DNA of 64,000 nt. Origin: Nitrosomonas sp. (GTDB lineage: Bacteria; Pseudomonadota; Gammaproteobacteria; Burkholderiales; Nitrosomonadaceae). The stretch covers positions 1-64,000 of the forward strand of contig JAGNZK010000005.1 in the NCBI GenBank assembly GCA_017984435.1, written 5' to 3'. Made by a program: the position numbers and the translations under genes. The notes under the pieces were generated by a model. It was not told the origin of the DNA. It did no database searches and saw nothing but the letters and a program-made list of their open reading frames with translations. Positions 9,749 through 19,385 of this stretch are shown piece by piece (position 1 is the first letter of the stretch; each line of letters starts with the position of its first letter).

Positions 9749-10348
9749 TTAAAAAAGTTCAATATCCCCCATCTGCATCCCTTGCTGTACAACAGGTTTC
9801 CTTTTACTTTTAGAATCTGCCATATTAACTGCTTTTGAAATATCCTCATGTATCCCCTGCAGGGTTGTATTCCGGTCCTTCCAGTTGCTTAACCGATCAA
9901 TACGCTGCAGTTCCATATTGAGTACTTCAACTTGTCGCGCTGTATGTGCAAGTAACTGTGTGACCAAGTCTCCAAACTGTAATGAGGTAATTGCCATTTC
10001 TAACTCTTGTTCAATTTTGTCAGCGATGACCATTTGTTTTTCCAACAATTCGAGAATAGGCTTACCTCCTTCAGGAGCGGCCATTTTCTCAATAACCAAT
10101 ACCATATCATGATGAGACTTAGTTAATGTACTGATATATTTGAAGTTAATAACCAGATTATTGACTGCATCACTAACCAATCGATCAATTTGATTGAGTT
10201 CTTCCTTGATATTCATGAAATACTCATTAGCCTCGGCACTACATAAAGGGGCATTTAAATCTATTGGTACTAACTCATCGGTGTACTGATTATCAATTTT
10301 CTCTCTACCTGATTGCATCTCAGCCATATTTTTCTCCTCATTACTCAA
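9749..10348 (-). CDS. CheZ-like protein, probable CheY-P phosphatase
   Basis: A 199-residue mainly helical protein directly upstream of cheY. It does not align over its full length with enterobacterial CheZ by eye. However, LQFGDLVTQLLAHTARQVE has the D-x-x-x-Q pattern of the CheZ catalytic helix (here Asp127 and Gln131). The last residues, GDIELF, resemble the short acidic, hydrophobic-ended tail by which CheZ grips CheY. Long heptad-like helices surround the motif, as in CheZ. Context and motif suggest CheY-P dephosphorylation; the function is inferred. It could instead be a relative of the similar FQD-type segment seen in some receptor-like proteins. Confidence 0.6.
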   Translation of the reverse strand: MSNEEKNMAEMQSGREKIDNQYTDELVPIDLNAPLCSAEANEYFMNIKEELNQIDRLVSDAVNNLVINFKYISTLTKSHHDMVLVIEKMAAPEGGKPILELLEKQMVIADKIEQELEMAITSLQFGDLVTQLLAHTARQVEVLNMELQRIDRLSNWKDRNTTLQGIHEDISKAVNMADSKSKRKPVVQQGMQMGDIELF

Positions 10349-10495
10349 CTGAATAAGTCATTAATGCTACGGCTAGACTTCTATAATTTGCAGTACACTG
10401 ATCATTGGTTTTCTGTTGAAACAATGTAGATTGACTTTATGATGGTTCGTCAGTAGAACTGCTAAGTTATCTATTCTGCTTCATGCGAGATATAA

Positions 10496-11734
10496 TCAAT
10501 TTGTAACTTCTCCGATTCGGTTGGCCCATCCGAGTGCCTGTATTTCTATATCCGCCAATTCACTTAAACTTAGAAAACCCAGCTCGTTCAATATAGACTG
10601 AATTGTCGTGATTTCGCCTTTCTCATTGGCTTCAATTAATTTTAGTTCTTGACCCAAACGTCCATCCCGAGTCATCAATGCTTGACTCATATCATCGGAG
10701 ATCCCCAGTTTGTTTACTATTTGTTGCATTTCAATACCTAATAACACATCAAGCAATGATAAAATGCCAACCATGAATGCTCTTTCATGGTAATTTTTGT
10801 CATGTGGTCGTTCGGTTGTTGCAATTAATTCCATCAATTTGCCACGTGCTGCCGCTGTTTGCATTAAAGCATTTGACATACTATCGCCTGACCGATTTGC
10901 GGTATAAAGCAAAAGCTGTATCCATCTTTGCAGTTGCTTACGCCCTAATATCATAATTGCGTGCTTGATGGAGTTAATTTTCTGGGATAAGCCATTGGCG
11001 ACCGAGTTCACCATACGCATCAAGTTATAGCTTAATCCAGGTTGATATTTAAATTCCCTTTCAATTTCATCAATATCACTATCTCCCATGACTAATGTTA
11101 ATAGCTTTAATAGTGATAATTTTCCAGGGTCAGCACGTTTCACGGACATAACTTCAGGTTTTGCAAAATAATAGCCTTGAAACATCTGAAAGCCCAATTG
11201 CATACAATGTGTCTCTTGCTCACGATTTTCCACTTTCAGTGCCAAAAGTAATACTGGCCAACGATTTAGCTCAGTTACAAGTCCTGCAAGCTGAGCTTTT
11301 TCAAGTGCGAGGATATCTACCTTTACTACGCTGACAATAGGTAATAGTTGTTCAACCCTACTGTTCATCGCGATGATATTATCAAGAGCGAATTGATATC
11401 CTTTTTGTTTTAATTCATTACATCGCTGCATGAATTCTGGTGTAATTGATGCGGATTCTCTTAATTCCAGAACGACATGCTTACAAGGTAATAAACTAAT
11501 AATGTCGCTCATAATCAAGTCAGGATCCGCATTGATAAAACCGCGTTGCTGTCCCAGCACATTCTGGATACCAAACTGACCATAGGCATTAACGATAACA
11601 TTTGCTGATGCAGATAAGTCGTTTGTAATATTTGCTGTTTCCTCAGTTTTTTCTTGTCTAAAGAGTAATTCAAATGCTACTAGATTATGATTACGATCTA
11701 GAATTGGTTGTCGACCAAGAAAAAAACCGCCCAT
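10496..11734 (-). CDS. EAL-like/HDOD signalling protein (YuxH/CdgJ type)
   Basis: A 412-residue cytoplasmic protein with an N-terminal EAL-related fold (about residues 5-200) and a C-terminal HDOD domain (about 205-400). In this family the EAL signature is replaced, here by FELLFR at residues 21-26, so the phosphodiesterase site is probably dead and the domain is more likely regulatory or binding. Relatives such as Vibrio CdgJ affect motility (established for that protein). It is encoded between chemotaxis genes and diguanylate cyclase genes, which fits a role in motility control. Confidence 0.85.
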   Translation of the reverse strand: MGGFFLGRQPILDRNHNLVAFELLFRQEKTEETANITNDLSASANVIVNAYGQFGIQNVLGQQRGFINADPDLIMSDIISLLPCKHVVLELRESASITPEFMQRCNELKQKGYQFALDNIIAMNSRVEQLLPIVSVVKVDILALEKAQLAGLVTELNRWPVLLLALKVENREQETHCMQLGFQMFQGYYFAKPEVMSVKRADPGKLSLLKLLTLVMGDSDIDEIEREFKYQPGLSYNLMRMVNSVANGLSQKINSIKHAIMILGRKQLQRWIQLLLYTANRSGDSMSNALMQTAAARGKLMELIATTERPHDKNYHERAFMVGILSLLDVLLGIEMQQIVNKLGISDDMSQALMTRDGRLGQELKLIEANEKGEITTIQSILNELGFLSLSELADIEIQALGWANRIGEVTN

Positions 11735-11961
11735 TTAATTCCTCCGCATTAATCCATCATTTCACACAAAATGTTTTAGCTCATCGGCTTCAGTGGATAT
11801 TTCTTAAGTATCATTGCAGTCAATGAAGACCTTGATCAAAGGCTCTATTCTCTAAATAAACCAAAACTTAATCTGCTCTAGTTCAATCGACTTAGAATGC
11901 CTACGTATTGCCCATATTGATAATTTATGCAGAATATGTGCATAAAATCATAAATGTCTAA

Positions 11962-12765
11962 TTAAATTAATGCCGGGATTGCTCGATTCTTTCCGGTACG
12001 TTTTGCCTGATAAAGGGCTTTATCAGCACGGCTTATGACTGAGTTCTGATGTTCACCAAATGAGCGTAATGCAATACCTGCACTAAATGTTAACGACATT
12101 GACAGATTGTCTATTTGAAGTGAGCTACTTTTTGCCAAATTATTCTGTAATCGTTGGATAATAGTTAATGCATCTTCCATTTCAACATCAGGCAATAAAA
12201 TCACAAATTCTTCTCCACCAAAACGTGCCACAATATCCGAGGGACGCAAGGTTTCCTTGGCAACAGTGACTAAACTCATCAATACACTATCTCCATACGG
12301 ATGACCTAAGTTATCATTTATCTGCTTGAAATTATCCAGATCAATCAAAACTACCCCTAATGACTGAGCATTTCGATCAGCACGAGCTGCCTCACGTTTA
12401 AAAATGTCATCTAATCCACGACGATTGAACGCACCGGTCATTTGGTCAGTTTGTATGAGCCCTCTCAGTTGTTCAAGTTCGCTTTTTAATGATTCAATTT
12501 TTTGCTCTGCAAGTTTTATCTGTTCCTTTGCAGCAAATACTTCGTCACTAAATCTCAAGTCTTTGGTATCAGACAATACAATATCAAGAATTCTAATGAT
12601 CTCATCCGCACTATTTGTTTTGCGGATCTGTTCGGCATAACACTTTACTTGCTTATAATAATCTTCAGAATCAACCATAGGTTTCTGCTCATTTTTAATA
12701 GCATCTGGTGATGATTTAACCAGTCTCAACATTCCTCTCTGTTTTTGTTTAATAGCTTTTTGCAT
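11962..12765 (-). CDS. Diguanylate cyclase (GGDEF domain)
   Basis: Makes cyclic-di-GMP from two GTP. The start at 12765 is chosen because AGGAGG lies just before that ATG; an in-frame ATG at 12780 contains the ribosome-binding site inside its coding sequence. The 267-residue protein has a short coiled-coil N-terminus (about residues 75-105) and a GGDEF domain with the active-site GGEEF near 183-187, and an RxxD inhibitory site (RPSD) five residues before it, so it is likely active and feedback-inhibited. No membrane segment or recognisable sensor is seen. Confidence 0.9.
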   Translation of the reverse strand: MQKAIKQKQRGMLRLVKSSPDAIKNEQKPMVDSEDYYKQVKCYAEQIRKTNSADEIIRILDIVLSDTKDLRFSDEVFAAKEQIKLAEQKIESLKSELEQLRGLIQTDQMTGAFNRRGLDDIFKREAARADRNAQSLGVVLIDLDNFKQINDNLGHPYGDSVLMSLVTVAKETLRPSDIVARFGGEEFVILLPDVEMEDALTIIQRLQNNLAKSSSLQIDNLSMSLTFSAGIALRSFGEHQNSVISRADKALYQAKRTGKNRAIPALI

Positions 12766-12979
12766 TGCTATCCTCCTCATTTGACATCATAGGATGTCAG
12801 GCTATGCCGGTTCGGGGATAATTCGTTGGATTGCGAAGGAGAACCCATTCCGGTATAGACTGCCACGTGGACAAAGTTAGCAGAGCAGATCAGGAATAGA
12901 TTGAATGAATAAGAAGGGAAATCGGTGTTATTTATCAGTAAATATGTTATATCTCATAATTAATATGAGGTTATATTAA

Positions 12980-14833
12980 TTACTCAGAGATGAGGATTTG
13001 ATTTTTTCCGCCTTTCTTTGCACGATATAACGCTTCATCGGCGCGCTTAAAGGTGTTTTCTTGTAGTTCTCCTGGTTTGTGTTGTGCAATGCCGGCACTA
13101 AAGGTAATTAACAAGCGTTTATTTTCATGCAAAAAAAACTTCTTAGTTAAATTGCGCCGTATTCTGGATAAAATATCAACAGCTTCTTCAAGCTTTGTGT
13201 TGGGCAGTAAAATCACAAATTCTTCACCGCCATAACGTGACACAACATCTTCAGGACGTGTCGTATCCTTGACTGCTTCGACTAAATATACCAATACATC
13301 ATCGCCTACTTTATGACCATGCGTGTCATTCAATTGTTTGAAATTATCAATATCCAGTAGCGCATAACATAAAGGAGCCTGCTGACGTGCTGCACGAGAG
13401 GTTTCGCGTTCAAAAGCACTATCCAAACCACGTCGATTCAGTATACCCGTTAGATGGTCTTCGTGTACTTTCTCACACATTTTCGATAATTCAGTTTCAA
13501 GTTGATTGATTTTATTCTGCGCCAGGCTGACTTCTGCACGAGCAGTTAAAAAATCATTGCGGTAATTTGATGCGCTTTCTTGCATCTGCTTGGTTTCTCG
13601 CATAATTTCTACAAGAAATTCATTGAGTGTCTTGATATCATCAGTTTGGTTAATTTTCTCGGAATAGTATCCGAGTTTGTCGTGGTACTCGCCTGTTGAA
13701 TCAGATAGCTCCTCAATATTACTAATTAAGGAACTTACCATCTGCTTCATGAGCGACTTAGCTTGATTCAAGCTTTGCTTTATTATTTCCTGATTCTGGA
13801 TGATTTCTTCCAGATAATGCTCAGCTTGCGCTATATTTCGCAGATCCAATGGCTTAGATATTGCTTCCTGCAGCATAATAATCTTACTCATAACCCACGG
13901 ATCTTCTGATAATAAGTACCCAGTGCTATTTATTAACAAATTCAGTAGCTTTAATAAGCCTTGTTGTAACTTGATACCATTTTCACCCAATAATTCAAAT
14001 CTGAGACAGAATTGTTTAAACCTAGAAACACATTGATCCATCTCCTGCTCATCTTGAATTGTCTGTAGTTGCAGTGCCAACGCTCTCGCTTCTTCAGTCA
14101 GAACAATATCATCGATCTGAGAATCGGCAATACTCTCTAGCATTTGTACCTGTAATTCCAGTAATTGATCGATACAATGAGTAGTCTCGTGCTGTTTCTC
14201 GGAATCAATATGATTCGAATGCCTGTTTTGAAAAGATAGATTATTTTGTTGAGTTGGTGACGAGATTTCTTCTAGGCCATCAGTTTGTTTTTGAGAGGGT
14301 AGGGATTTTATCCATGAATCAATCAAAGCTTCCAGTTTGATATATAGCTGTTCCGGATCTTGATAGAATTTTGTCAGCACACGATTGAGAGCTACTCTTT
14401 TTTTAGCAATGGTTAAAGTACCATGATTACTATCCAATTGTTTTAGTAAGACTTCTATCGTATTTCCCCAAGAAATAATAACCTTAGAACCAGAAGTTCC
14501 GTTGCCAAGTGCAGTAGGCTTATTTTTTAAAGCAAATTCAGTTTCAATAAACTTAGTGAACGTGGCTTTATATTTGTACCAATTCTTAGTTTCTAAGGCT
14601 TGTTCTAAGGCATTAGCATATTTCAGTAAATCTGGTGTATGTCGTGGAAATTCCGATATCAATTCTTTCAAAATTTTTGCAGTGCTCTCAGAAATAGTAC
14701 TTTCTGATTTACCTGCAATCTGATTGTAAACCCTGTGATAGTTGTCAGGATTGGGGGGGATTTTTAGTGACGAAAGCTGCTGCAGTGTTTCGCGAGCAAT
14801 CATCAGCGGAGTAAGATTCCTATCTTGGCTCAT
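12980..14833 (-). CDS. Diguanylate cyclase with long helical N-terminal region
   Basis: A 617-residue soluble protein. The C-terminal GGDEF domain (about 450-617) has GGEEF at 535-539 and an RxxD (RPED) inhibitory site, so it should be catalytically competent. The first 450 residues are mostly helical with coiled-coil stretches and match no sensor family I recognise; a coiled segment (ARAEVSLAQNKINQLETEL) runs directly into the cyclase. It lies 199 bases upstream of the shorter cyclase gene and 75 bases downstream of the NarL-type regulator gene, on the same strand. Confidence 0.88.
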   Translation of the reverse strand: MSQDRNLTPLMIARETLQQLSSLKIPPNPDNYHRVYNQIAGKSESTISESTAKILKELISEFPRHTPDLLKYANALEQALETKNWYKYKATFTKFIETEFALKNKPTALGNGTSGSKVIISWGNTIEVLLKQLDSNHGTLTIAKKRVALNRVLTKFYQDPEQLYIKLEALIDSWIKSLPSQKQTDGLEEISSPTQQNNLSFQNRHSNHIDSEKQHETTHCIDQLLELQVQMLESIADSQIDDIVLTEEARALALQLQTIQDEQEMDQCVSRFKQFCLRFELLGENGIKLQQGLLKLLNLLINSTGYLLSEDPWVMSKIIMLQEAISKPLDLRNIAQAEHYLEEIIQNQEIIKQSLNQAKSLMKQMVSSLISNIEELSDSTGEYHDKLGYYSEKINQTDDIKTLNEFLVEIMRETKQMQESASNYRNDFLTARAEVSLAQNKINQLETELSKMCEKVHEDHLTGILNRRGLDSAFERETSRAARQQAPLCYALLDIDNFKQLNDTHGHKVGDDVLVYLVEAVKDTTRPEDVVSRYGGEEFVILLPNTKLEEAVDILSRIRRNLTKKFFLHENKRLLITFSAGIAQHKPGELQENTFKRADEALYRAKKGGKNQILISE

Positions 14834-14908
14834 AGATATAATTGAGATACATAATTATTTCTCATAAAAAGAGAAGCTTGTTTAATTAAAACAAACCCGA
14901 CACAAAAC

Positions 14909-15541
14909 TTAATCAACTAACTTATTTTTAATAGCATAGCGAATCAACTCTGAATTGTTTGTTAGCTTCAGTTTTTCCAGCAAACGTGCACGATAAACAC
15001 TGACTGTTTTAGGACTTAAGAACATTTCAGCCGATATTTCTGACAAGGTTTTACCTGCAGCAATAAGACACAGTGTTTGATATTCTCGATCAGATAAAGT
15101 GGTATAAAGCGGTTTATCTGCATCCGTATTAATAGTATTGGCCAGTTCTTGAGCAACAGCCGGACTAACATATTTATCACCTGCTGCTACCTGACGAATA
15201 GCTACAACCAGTTGTGCCGGTGCACTTTGTTTATTCAGATAGCCAGCTGCTCCTGCTTTTAATGCACGAATTGCAAACTCGTGCTCATTGTGCATACTAA
15301 GCATCAGAACTGCAAGGATTGGTTTATCCTTCTTTATTTGCTTCAGAATCTCAATACCATTCCTATCCGGTAGAGAAATATCCAGCAACATAACATCGAA
15401 GTGTTGCTGTCGCGCAATTTTGATTGCTTGGAATCCTGTCTCTGCTTCACCCGTAACTTTAATATCATCGGTATCGCTGAGTATTTGCTTCAGACCTTGG
15501 CGAACAATTGCATGATCATCAGCAATCATTACACTTATCAT
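14909..15541 (-). CDS. NarL/FixJ-type response regulator
   Basis: DNA-binding response regulator. The receiver domain carries Asp54 (MLLDISLPDRNG) in the 210-residue form, and a LuxR-type helix-turn-helix occupies about residues 145-205 (LSDREYQTLCLIAAGKTLSE). The ATG at 15541 is preferred over one two codons earlier because GGAG is spaced correctly before it. It lies 51 bases after the histidine kinase gene at 15593-17122 and is almost certainly its partner. The targets are unknown; flagellin lies divergently just beyond the kinase. Confidence 0.92.
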   Translation of the reverse strand: MISVMIADDHAIVRQGLKQILSDTDDIKVTGEAETGFQAIKIARQQHFDVMLLDISLPDRNGIEILKQIKKDKPILAVLMLSMHNEHEFAIRALKAGAAGYLNKQSAPAQLVVAIRQVAAGDKYVSPAVAQELANTINTDADKPLYTTLSDREYQTLCLIAAGKTLSEISAEMFLSPKTVSVYRARLLEKLKLTNNSELIRYAIKNKLVD

Positions 15542-15592
15542 GCGCATCTCCAGCTATTTAAAACCATAGGACCATCTTTTCCTATCATATAC

Positions 15593-17122
15593 TCAAGTGG
15601 TTTTTTTTAGTTTATTTTCCAAACCAATTATATGACCAGTTTGCTGTTCCCAGTTACCGGTAGGAATCAGGATGGTTACTTTAGTACCTTTTTCCGGATT
15701 GCCAGAAATATGAAAATTTCCTTTTAATTGTTGGCAACGTTCACGCATGCCTCGAATTCCAAAAGAGTCTTGTTTTTCCATATCAATATTGGTAATACCA
15801 CGTCCATTATCGATCACTTCCAGAAGAATTAGCTTATCCAGCTCCACAAGTTTAACTTGAACACGAGAAGCATGTGCATGCTTTGAAATATTCGTGAGCG
15901 TTTCCTGGAAAACACGGAAAATCGCTATCGCTAAATCTGCATCCAAAGATATTTCATCATTTCCACAGGATACTCTACAAGCAATACTGGTTCGATCACT
16001 GAACTCTTTTGCTTGCCACTGAACAGCTGCGACAATGCCGCAATCAAGAATACCTGGTCGCAAATCCAAGGAAATTCGACGCGTACTATCAATTACACGA
16101 TCCACTAAACATTCAATAGATTTTGCTTTTTGTTGATAAAACTCAGATTTTCTTAGGGTTGTATCCATACAGAGAAACAGTTCACATTTGATTGCAGTTA
16201 ATGTTCCTCCGATATCATCATGAATTTCTCGCGCAATTCGAGCACGCTCTTGTTCTTTGATTTTTTGTAAATAAGAAGATAATTCCGCCAATTGCTCACG
16301 TGAGCGTGTAATCTCACGTTCAGCCAATTTATTTCGAGTAATATTGATCATAATACCATCCCATGCGGTTGTACTATCTGATATCTTCCTAGGTGTTGCA
16401 CGTAGACTGATCCATTTGATATCACTATCACCTTTTACTTGAATACAACCTTCCCAGTTCCAAGTTGAAAGTTGCTCTGCTGATGTAATCAGTAGTTGAT
16501 GATAAGATTCTCTATCATCCGGTAAGATCAGCTCTGGAAATAATTTAGGGTTATCCATTAGCTTCTGGGGAAGAAGTCCCAACAATGTTTCACTGGCATC
16601 GCTAACATAAGAGAAAGTGGCCTGATGGTTAGCTGTCAACAAAAATTGGAAAACGACACCGGGGAGATTGGATGTTATTGCTTGGAAAAGTGTTTCACTT
16701 TTTTGCAGTGCGCTTTGTGTGGTAATAAAACGCTGGTAATTTTCCACTTCATGTAAGCTACGCCGTATCGCAGGTACTAGCCTGGCGAGATTTTTTTTCA
16801 ACACAAAATCATAAGCACCTAGTGCCATGATATGCTCCGCTGCTTCTTCACCCACATGACTGGATACAATAATCAAAGGTATATCCAGACCTTGGTCTTT
16901 TATAGCCTGCAAAACATCCTGTACATTAAGTTGTGGTAAATCATAATCAGACAAAACCACATCCCAATTTCGGGTCAAAAGTGCGTCATGCAAATCAACG
17001 ATGGTTGTAACACGCAAGCAATCTGACTGAAATCCACCTTGAGAAAGTATATGTAATACTCGGTCCGTATCTTCTTGAGAATATTCAACCATTAATATTT
17101 CTAATTTTTCTTCATTGCCCAT
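15593..17122 (-). CDS. Soluble hybrid histidine kinase: receiver-PAS-HisKA_3-HATPase
   Basis: A 509-residue sensor kinase with no transmembrane segment. The N-terminal receiver (about 6-125) has the acceptor Asp59 (VVLSDYDLPQ). A PAS-like domain follows (about 145-270), then the NarX/DegS-type dimerisation domain with His301 in ARIAREIHDDIGGTL, and a C-terminal ATPase domain with DNGRGI and FGIRGMRERC. The receiver in front suggests it is itself controlled by another kinase. The partner regulator is encoded immediately downstream. It is divergent from fliC, with 300 bases between them. Confidence 0.9.
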   Translation of the reverse strand: MGNEEKLEILMVEYSQEDTDRVLHILSQGGFQSDCLRVTTIVDLHDALLTRNWDVVLSDYDLPQLNVQDVLQAIKDQGLDIPLIIVSSHVGEEAAEHIMALGAYDFVLKKNLARLVPAIRRSLHEVENYQRFITTQSALQKSETLFQAITSNLPGVVFQFLLTANHQATFSYVSDASETLLGLLPQKLMDNPKLFPELILPDDRESYHQLLITSAEQLSTWNWEGCIQVKGDSDIKWISLRATPRKISDSTTAWDGIMINITRNKLAEREITRSREQLAELSSYLQKIKEQERARIAREIHDDIGGTLTAIKCELFLCMDTTLRKSEFYQQKAKSIECLVDRVIDSTRRISLDLRPGILDCGIVAAVQWQAKEFSDRTSIACRVSCGNDEISLDADLAIAIFRVFQETLTNISKHAHASRVQVKLVELDKLILLEVIDNGRGITNIDMEKQDSFGIRGMRERCQQLKGNFHISGNPEKGTKVTILIPTGNWEQQTGHIIGLENKLKKTT

Positions 17123-17296
17123 CTCAGCCCTTTGCAGGTTGACGCCGATAAACTACCAGAACTACCTTATTATTTTATTAACTAACTGAATATTTGTCTC
17201 ATTTTACAAGATAATTTTATGAGAAAGAAATAATTTATATCGCGAATAGATGATGCAAATTAATCAATTAGATAAAAATCATAAAATATAAAATTC

Positions 17297-17323
17297 TAAA
17301 CTTTCCAAAACGGTATCCGATAA
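17297..17323 (+). promoter_or_regulatory. Sigma-28 (FliA) promoter of the flagellin gene
   Basis: TAAA at 17297-17300, a 15-base spacer, then TCCGATAA at 17316-17323, close to the FliA consensus TAAA-N15-GCCGATAA. It lies 100 bases before the fliC start, leaving an untranslated leader of roughly 90 bases. Confidence 0.85.
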
Positions 17324-17362
17324 CTGCAATCAACGGCGGTTAAAAACCTTCTTGGATTGCAG
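17324..17362 (+). promoter_or_regulatory. Hairpin in the flagellin mRNA leader
   Basis: CTGCAATC (17324-17331) is perfectly complementary to GATTGCAG (17355-17362), with a 23-base loop. It begins right after the sigma-28 -10 box, so it would sit at the very 5' end of the transcript. Such 5' stems often stabilise abundant mRNAs; that role here is inferred. Confidence 0.5.
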
Positions 17363-17422
17363 GGAAAACCAACGGAACTGGCAATCATGCCAAACACATA
17401 GTTATTAAAAAGGAGAACCCAA

Positions 17423-18889
17423 ATGCCACAAATTATTAACTCTAATGTAGCTTCATTAAATGCACAACGTAATTTAAACACATCTCAAACATCATTAAAT
17501 ACTTCTCTGACACGTTTATCATCTGGTTTACGTATTAACAGCGCTAAAGACGATGCTGCGGGTCTGGCGATTTCGGAAAGGATGACTTCACAAATTCGTG
17601 GCTTAAACCAAGCTGTGCGTAACGCAAATGACGGTATCTCGTTGTCACAAACCGCCGAAGGTGCGCTGGGAGAAATCAGTAACAACTTGCAGCGTATTCG
17701 TGAGCTGGCTGTACAATCTGCAAATGCATCTAATAGCGCCAGTGATCGTGCTTCACTACAAAAAGAAGTTTCGCAATTATCCGCCGAAATAACTCGAGTT
17801 GCCGGTCAAACTCAATTCAATGGTTTAAATTTACTGGATGGTTCTTTTCAGAATCAGAGTTTCCAAGTCGGCGCTAATGCCAATCAGACCATTGATATTA
17901 CATCCATTGGAGATGCGCGTTCAACTGCTTTAGGTAGCAATACGCTTACTACAGGAGGTACCGTCGTAGGTACAGTTGTCTCGGGTGCCACGGCAAATGG
18001 TATTGGTGCAGAAACTGATCTCGCGTTGACTACTAATAAAGGAACCGTTGGCAGTATCGCATATGCTGCCGATGCAGGCGCTGATGCAATTGCAACGGCT
18101 ATCAATGATACCGCTTCAGGTATTGGTATTACGGCTACTGCAACCAATAGCACAACACTGGGATCTTTAAGTACTGCTGGAACCATCAGTTTCAATTTAG
18201 CCGGAGGCACGGGTTCTGCTCAGGCAATTTCAGTCGATATTACAGATACAAACGATCTAAGTGCACTAGCCGCAGCAATCAATGGTGTACAAAATAATAC
18301 AGGAGTTACGGCTTCATTTACAACTGCTGGAGACAAATCACAACTTACCCTCAGTACCACGGATGGTCGTGATATTAAACTTGATACCTTTGTTCATAGT
18401 GGCGGTGCAGCAACTGACACGATAGATTTTGGTACAGCTACTTTGGATGATGGTACAGTTGCAACAGATGCGGTAGCGGTTGGTACCGTTAAACTCACCA
18501 GTTCAGAGGGGCAGATTATCGCAACTAATGCAGGGACTGATGTCTTTACTGCAGCGACCGATACCAGCTCATTCCAGTCAGTTGCTCTTGTGGATATTTC
18601 TTCAGCAGCCGGTGCACAGTCAGCCATGGATGTGTTAGATGCTGCTTTAAGTCAAATTAACAGTTCACGTGGTGATCTGGGTGCGATTCAGAATCGTTTC
18701 AGTTCAACCATTGCGAATCTGCAAAGTGCCTCTGAGAATCTTTCAGCTTCTCGTAGCCGAATTCAAGATGCAGACTTTGCAGCTGAAACGGCTAATATGA
18801 CACGTGGGCAGATTCTGCAACAAGCAGGCGTAGCAATTCTTGCGCAAGCAAATTCGCTACCCAATAATGTTCTTTCACTGTTGCGTTAA
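17423..18889 (+). CDS. fliC: Flagellin, filament subunit
   Basis: A 488-residue secreted filament protein. Residues 1-140 form the conserved D0/D1 helices (MPQIINSNVASLNAQRNLN opening), and about 400-488 the C-terminal D1/D0, ending NNVLSLLR. The middle (about 170-390) is Thr/Ala/Ser/Gly-rich, low in charge and probably surface-exposed. There is no cysteine. AAAAAGGAG precedes the ATG. It heads the fliC-flaG-fliD-fliS series and has its own FliA promoter. It is the only flagellin in the window. Confidence 0.97.
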   Translation: MPQIINSNVASLNAQRNLNTSQTSLNTSLTRLSSGLRINSAKDDAAGLAISERMTSQIRGLNQAVRNANDGISLSQTAEGALGEISNNLQRIRELAVQSANASNSASDRASLQKEVSQLSAEITRVAGQTQFNGLNLLDGSFQNQSFQVGANANQTIDITSIGDARSTALGSNTLTTGGTVVGTVVSGATANGIGAETDLALTTNKGTVGSIAYAADAGADAIATAINDTASGIGITATATNSTTLGSLSTAGTISFNLAGGTGSAQAISVDITDTNDLSALAAAINGVQNNTGVTASFTTAGDKSQLTLSTTDGRDIKLDTFVHSGGAATDTIDFGTATLDDGTVATDAVAVGTVKLTSSEGQIIATNAGTDVFTAATDTSSFQSVALVDISSAAGAQSAMDVLDAALSQINSSRGDLGAIQNRFSSTIANLQSASENLSASRSRIQDADFAAETANMTRGQILQQAGVAILAQANSLPNNVLSLLR

Positions 18890-18934
18890 TCAATCCGTAT
18901 CAAATGATACAAAGTATTAAATAAAGCTGATGAT

Positions 18935-18962
18935 ACGCGGGATTATAAAAATATTCTCGCGT
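18935..18962 (+). terminator. Hairpin after fliC, probable partial terminator
   Basis: ACGCGGGA (18935-18942) pairs with TCTCGCGT (18955-18962), eight pairs with one G-U, with an A/T-rich loop. It is followed by TCATTTCAACTTT rather than a clean T-run. It sits between fliC and flaG and could reduce read-through, giving far more flagellin than cap mRNA. Confidence 0.5.
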
Positions 18963-18988
18963 TCATTTCAACTTTAGGGAGTCATATC

Positions 18989-19351
18989 ATGAATATCAAT
19001 CAATTAAATGGAACAGGTGTAACCCCACTACTTCCGACAGCCATATCAGCCAATCAAAAGATATTTACACCTGATATTTCACTACCTATTTCAATCGCAC
19101 AATCTACAGTAAGTGACAAACCTGAATCAGAAGAGCAGATCAGGCAAGCTGTTCAGAAAATTCAGGGAGTTGTGGATAATTTGGCACATAATTTACGTTT
19201 TTCAATTGATGAAGATACCGGTAAGACAATTATTAAAGTAATGGATGCTCGTACTGATGAGGTAATCCGACAGTTCCCCACAGAAGAAGCTATTGAAATA
19301 GCCCGTACCTTGGATAAGGTACAAGGGTTGCTATTTAACGACAAAGCATAA
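18989..19351 (+). CDS. flaG: FlaG family protein
   Basis: A 120-residue small protein with the FlaG domain in its second half, including LRFSIDEDTGKTIIKVMD and TDEVIRQFPTEEAIEIAR. FlaG genes usually sit between flagellin and fliD, as here, and influence filament length in several bacteria. The mechanism is not established. AGGGAG is placed well before the ATG. It ends 34 bases before fliD. Confidence 0.9.
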   Translation: MNINQLNGTGVTPLLPTAISANQKIFTPDISLPISIAQSTVSDKPESEEQIRQAVQKIQGVVDNLAHNLRFSIDEDTGKTIIKVMDARTDEVIRQFPTEEAIEIARTLDKVQGLLFNDKA

Positions 19352-19385
19352 TTGACATTCTAATATAGCGAACAAGGGCTTAAAA

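Noticed and set aside
10496-11734. Active EAL phosphodiesterase
   Set aside because: The EAL signature is replaced by FELLFR and the HDOD arrangement matches the degenerate YuxH/CdgJ type, so cyclic-di-GMP hydrolysis is unlikely.
17144-17151. GCCGATAA, a perfect sigma-28 -10 element on the plus strand
   Set aside because: The -35 position, 15 bases upstream, reads CAGC rather than TAAA, and no gene follows at promoter distance; the better-matched site for fliC is at 17297-17323.
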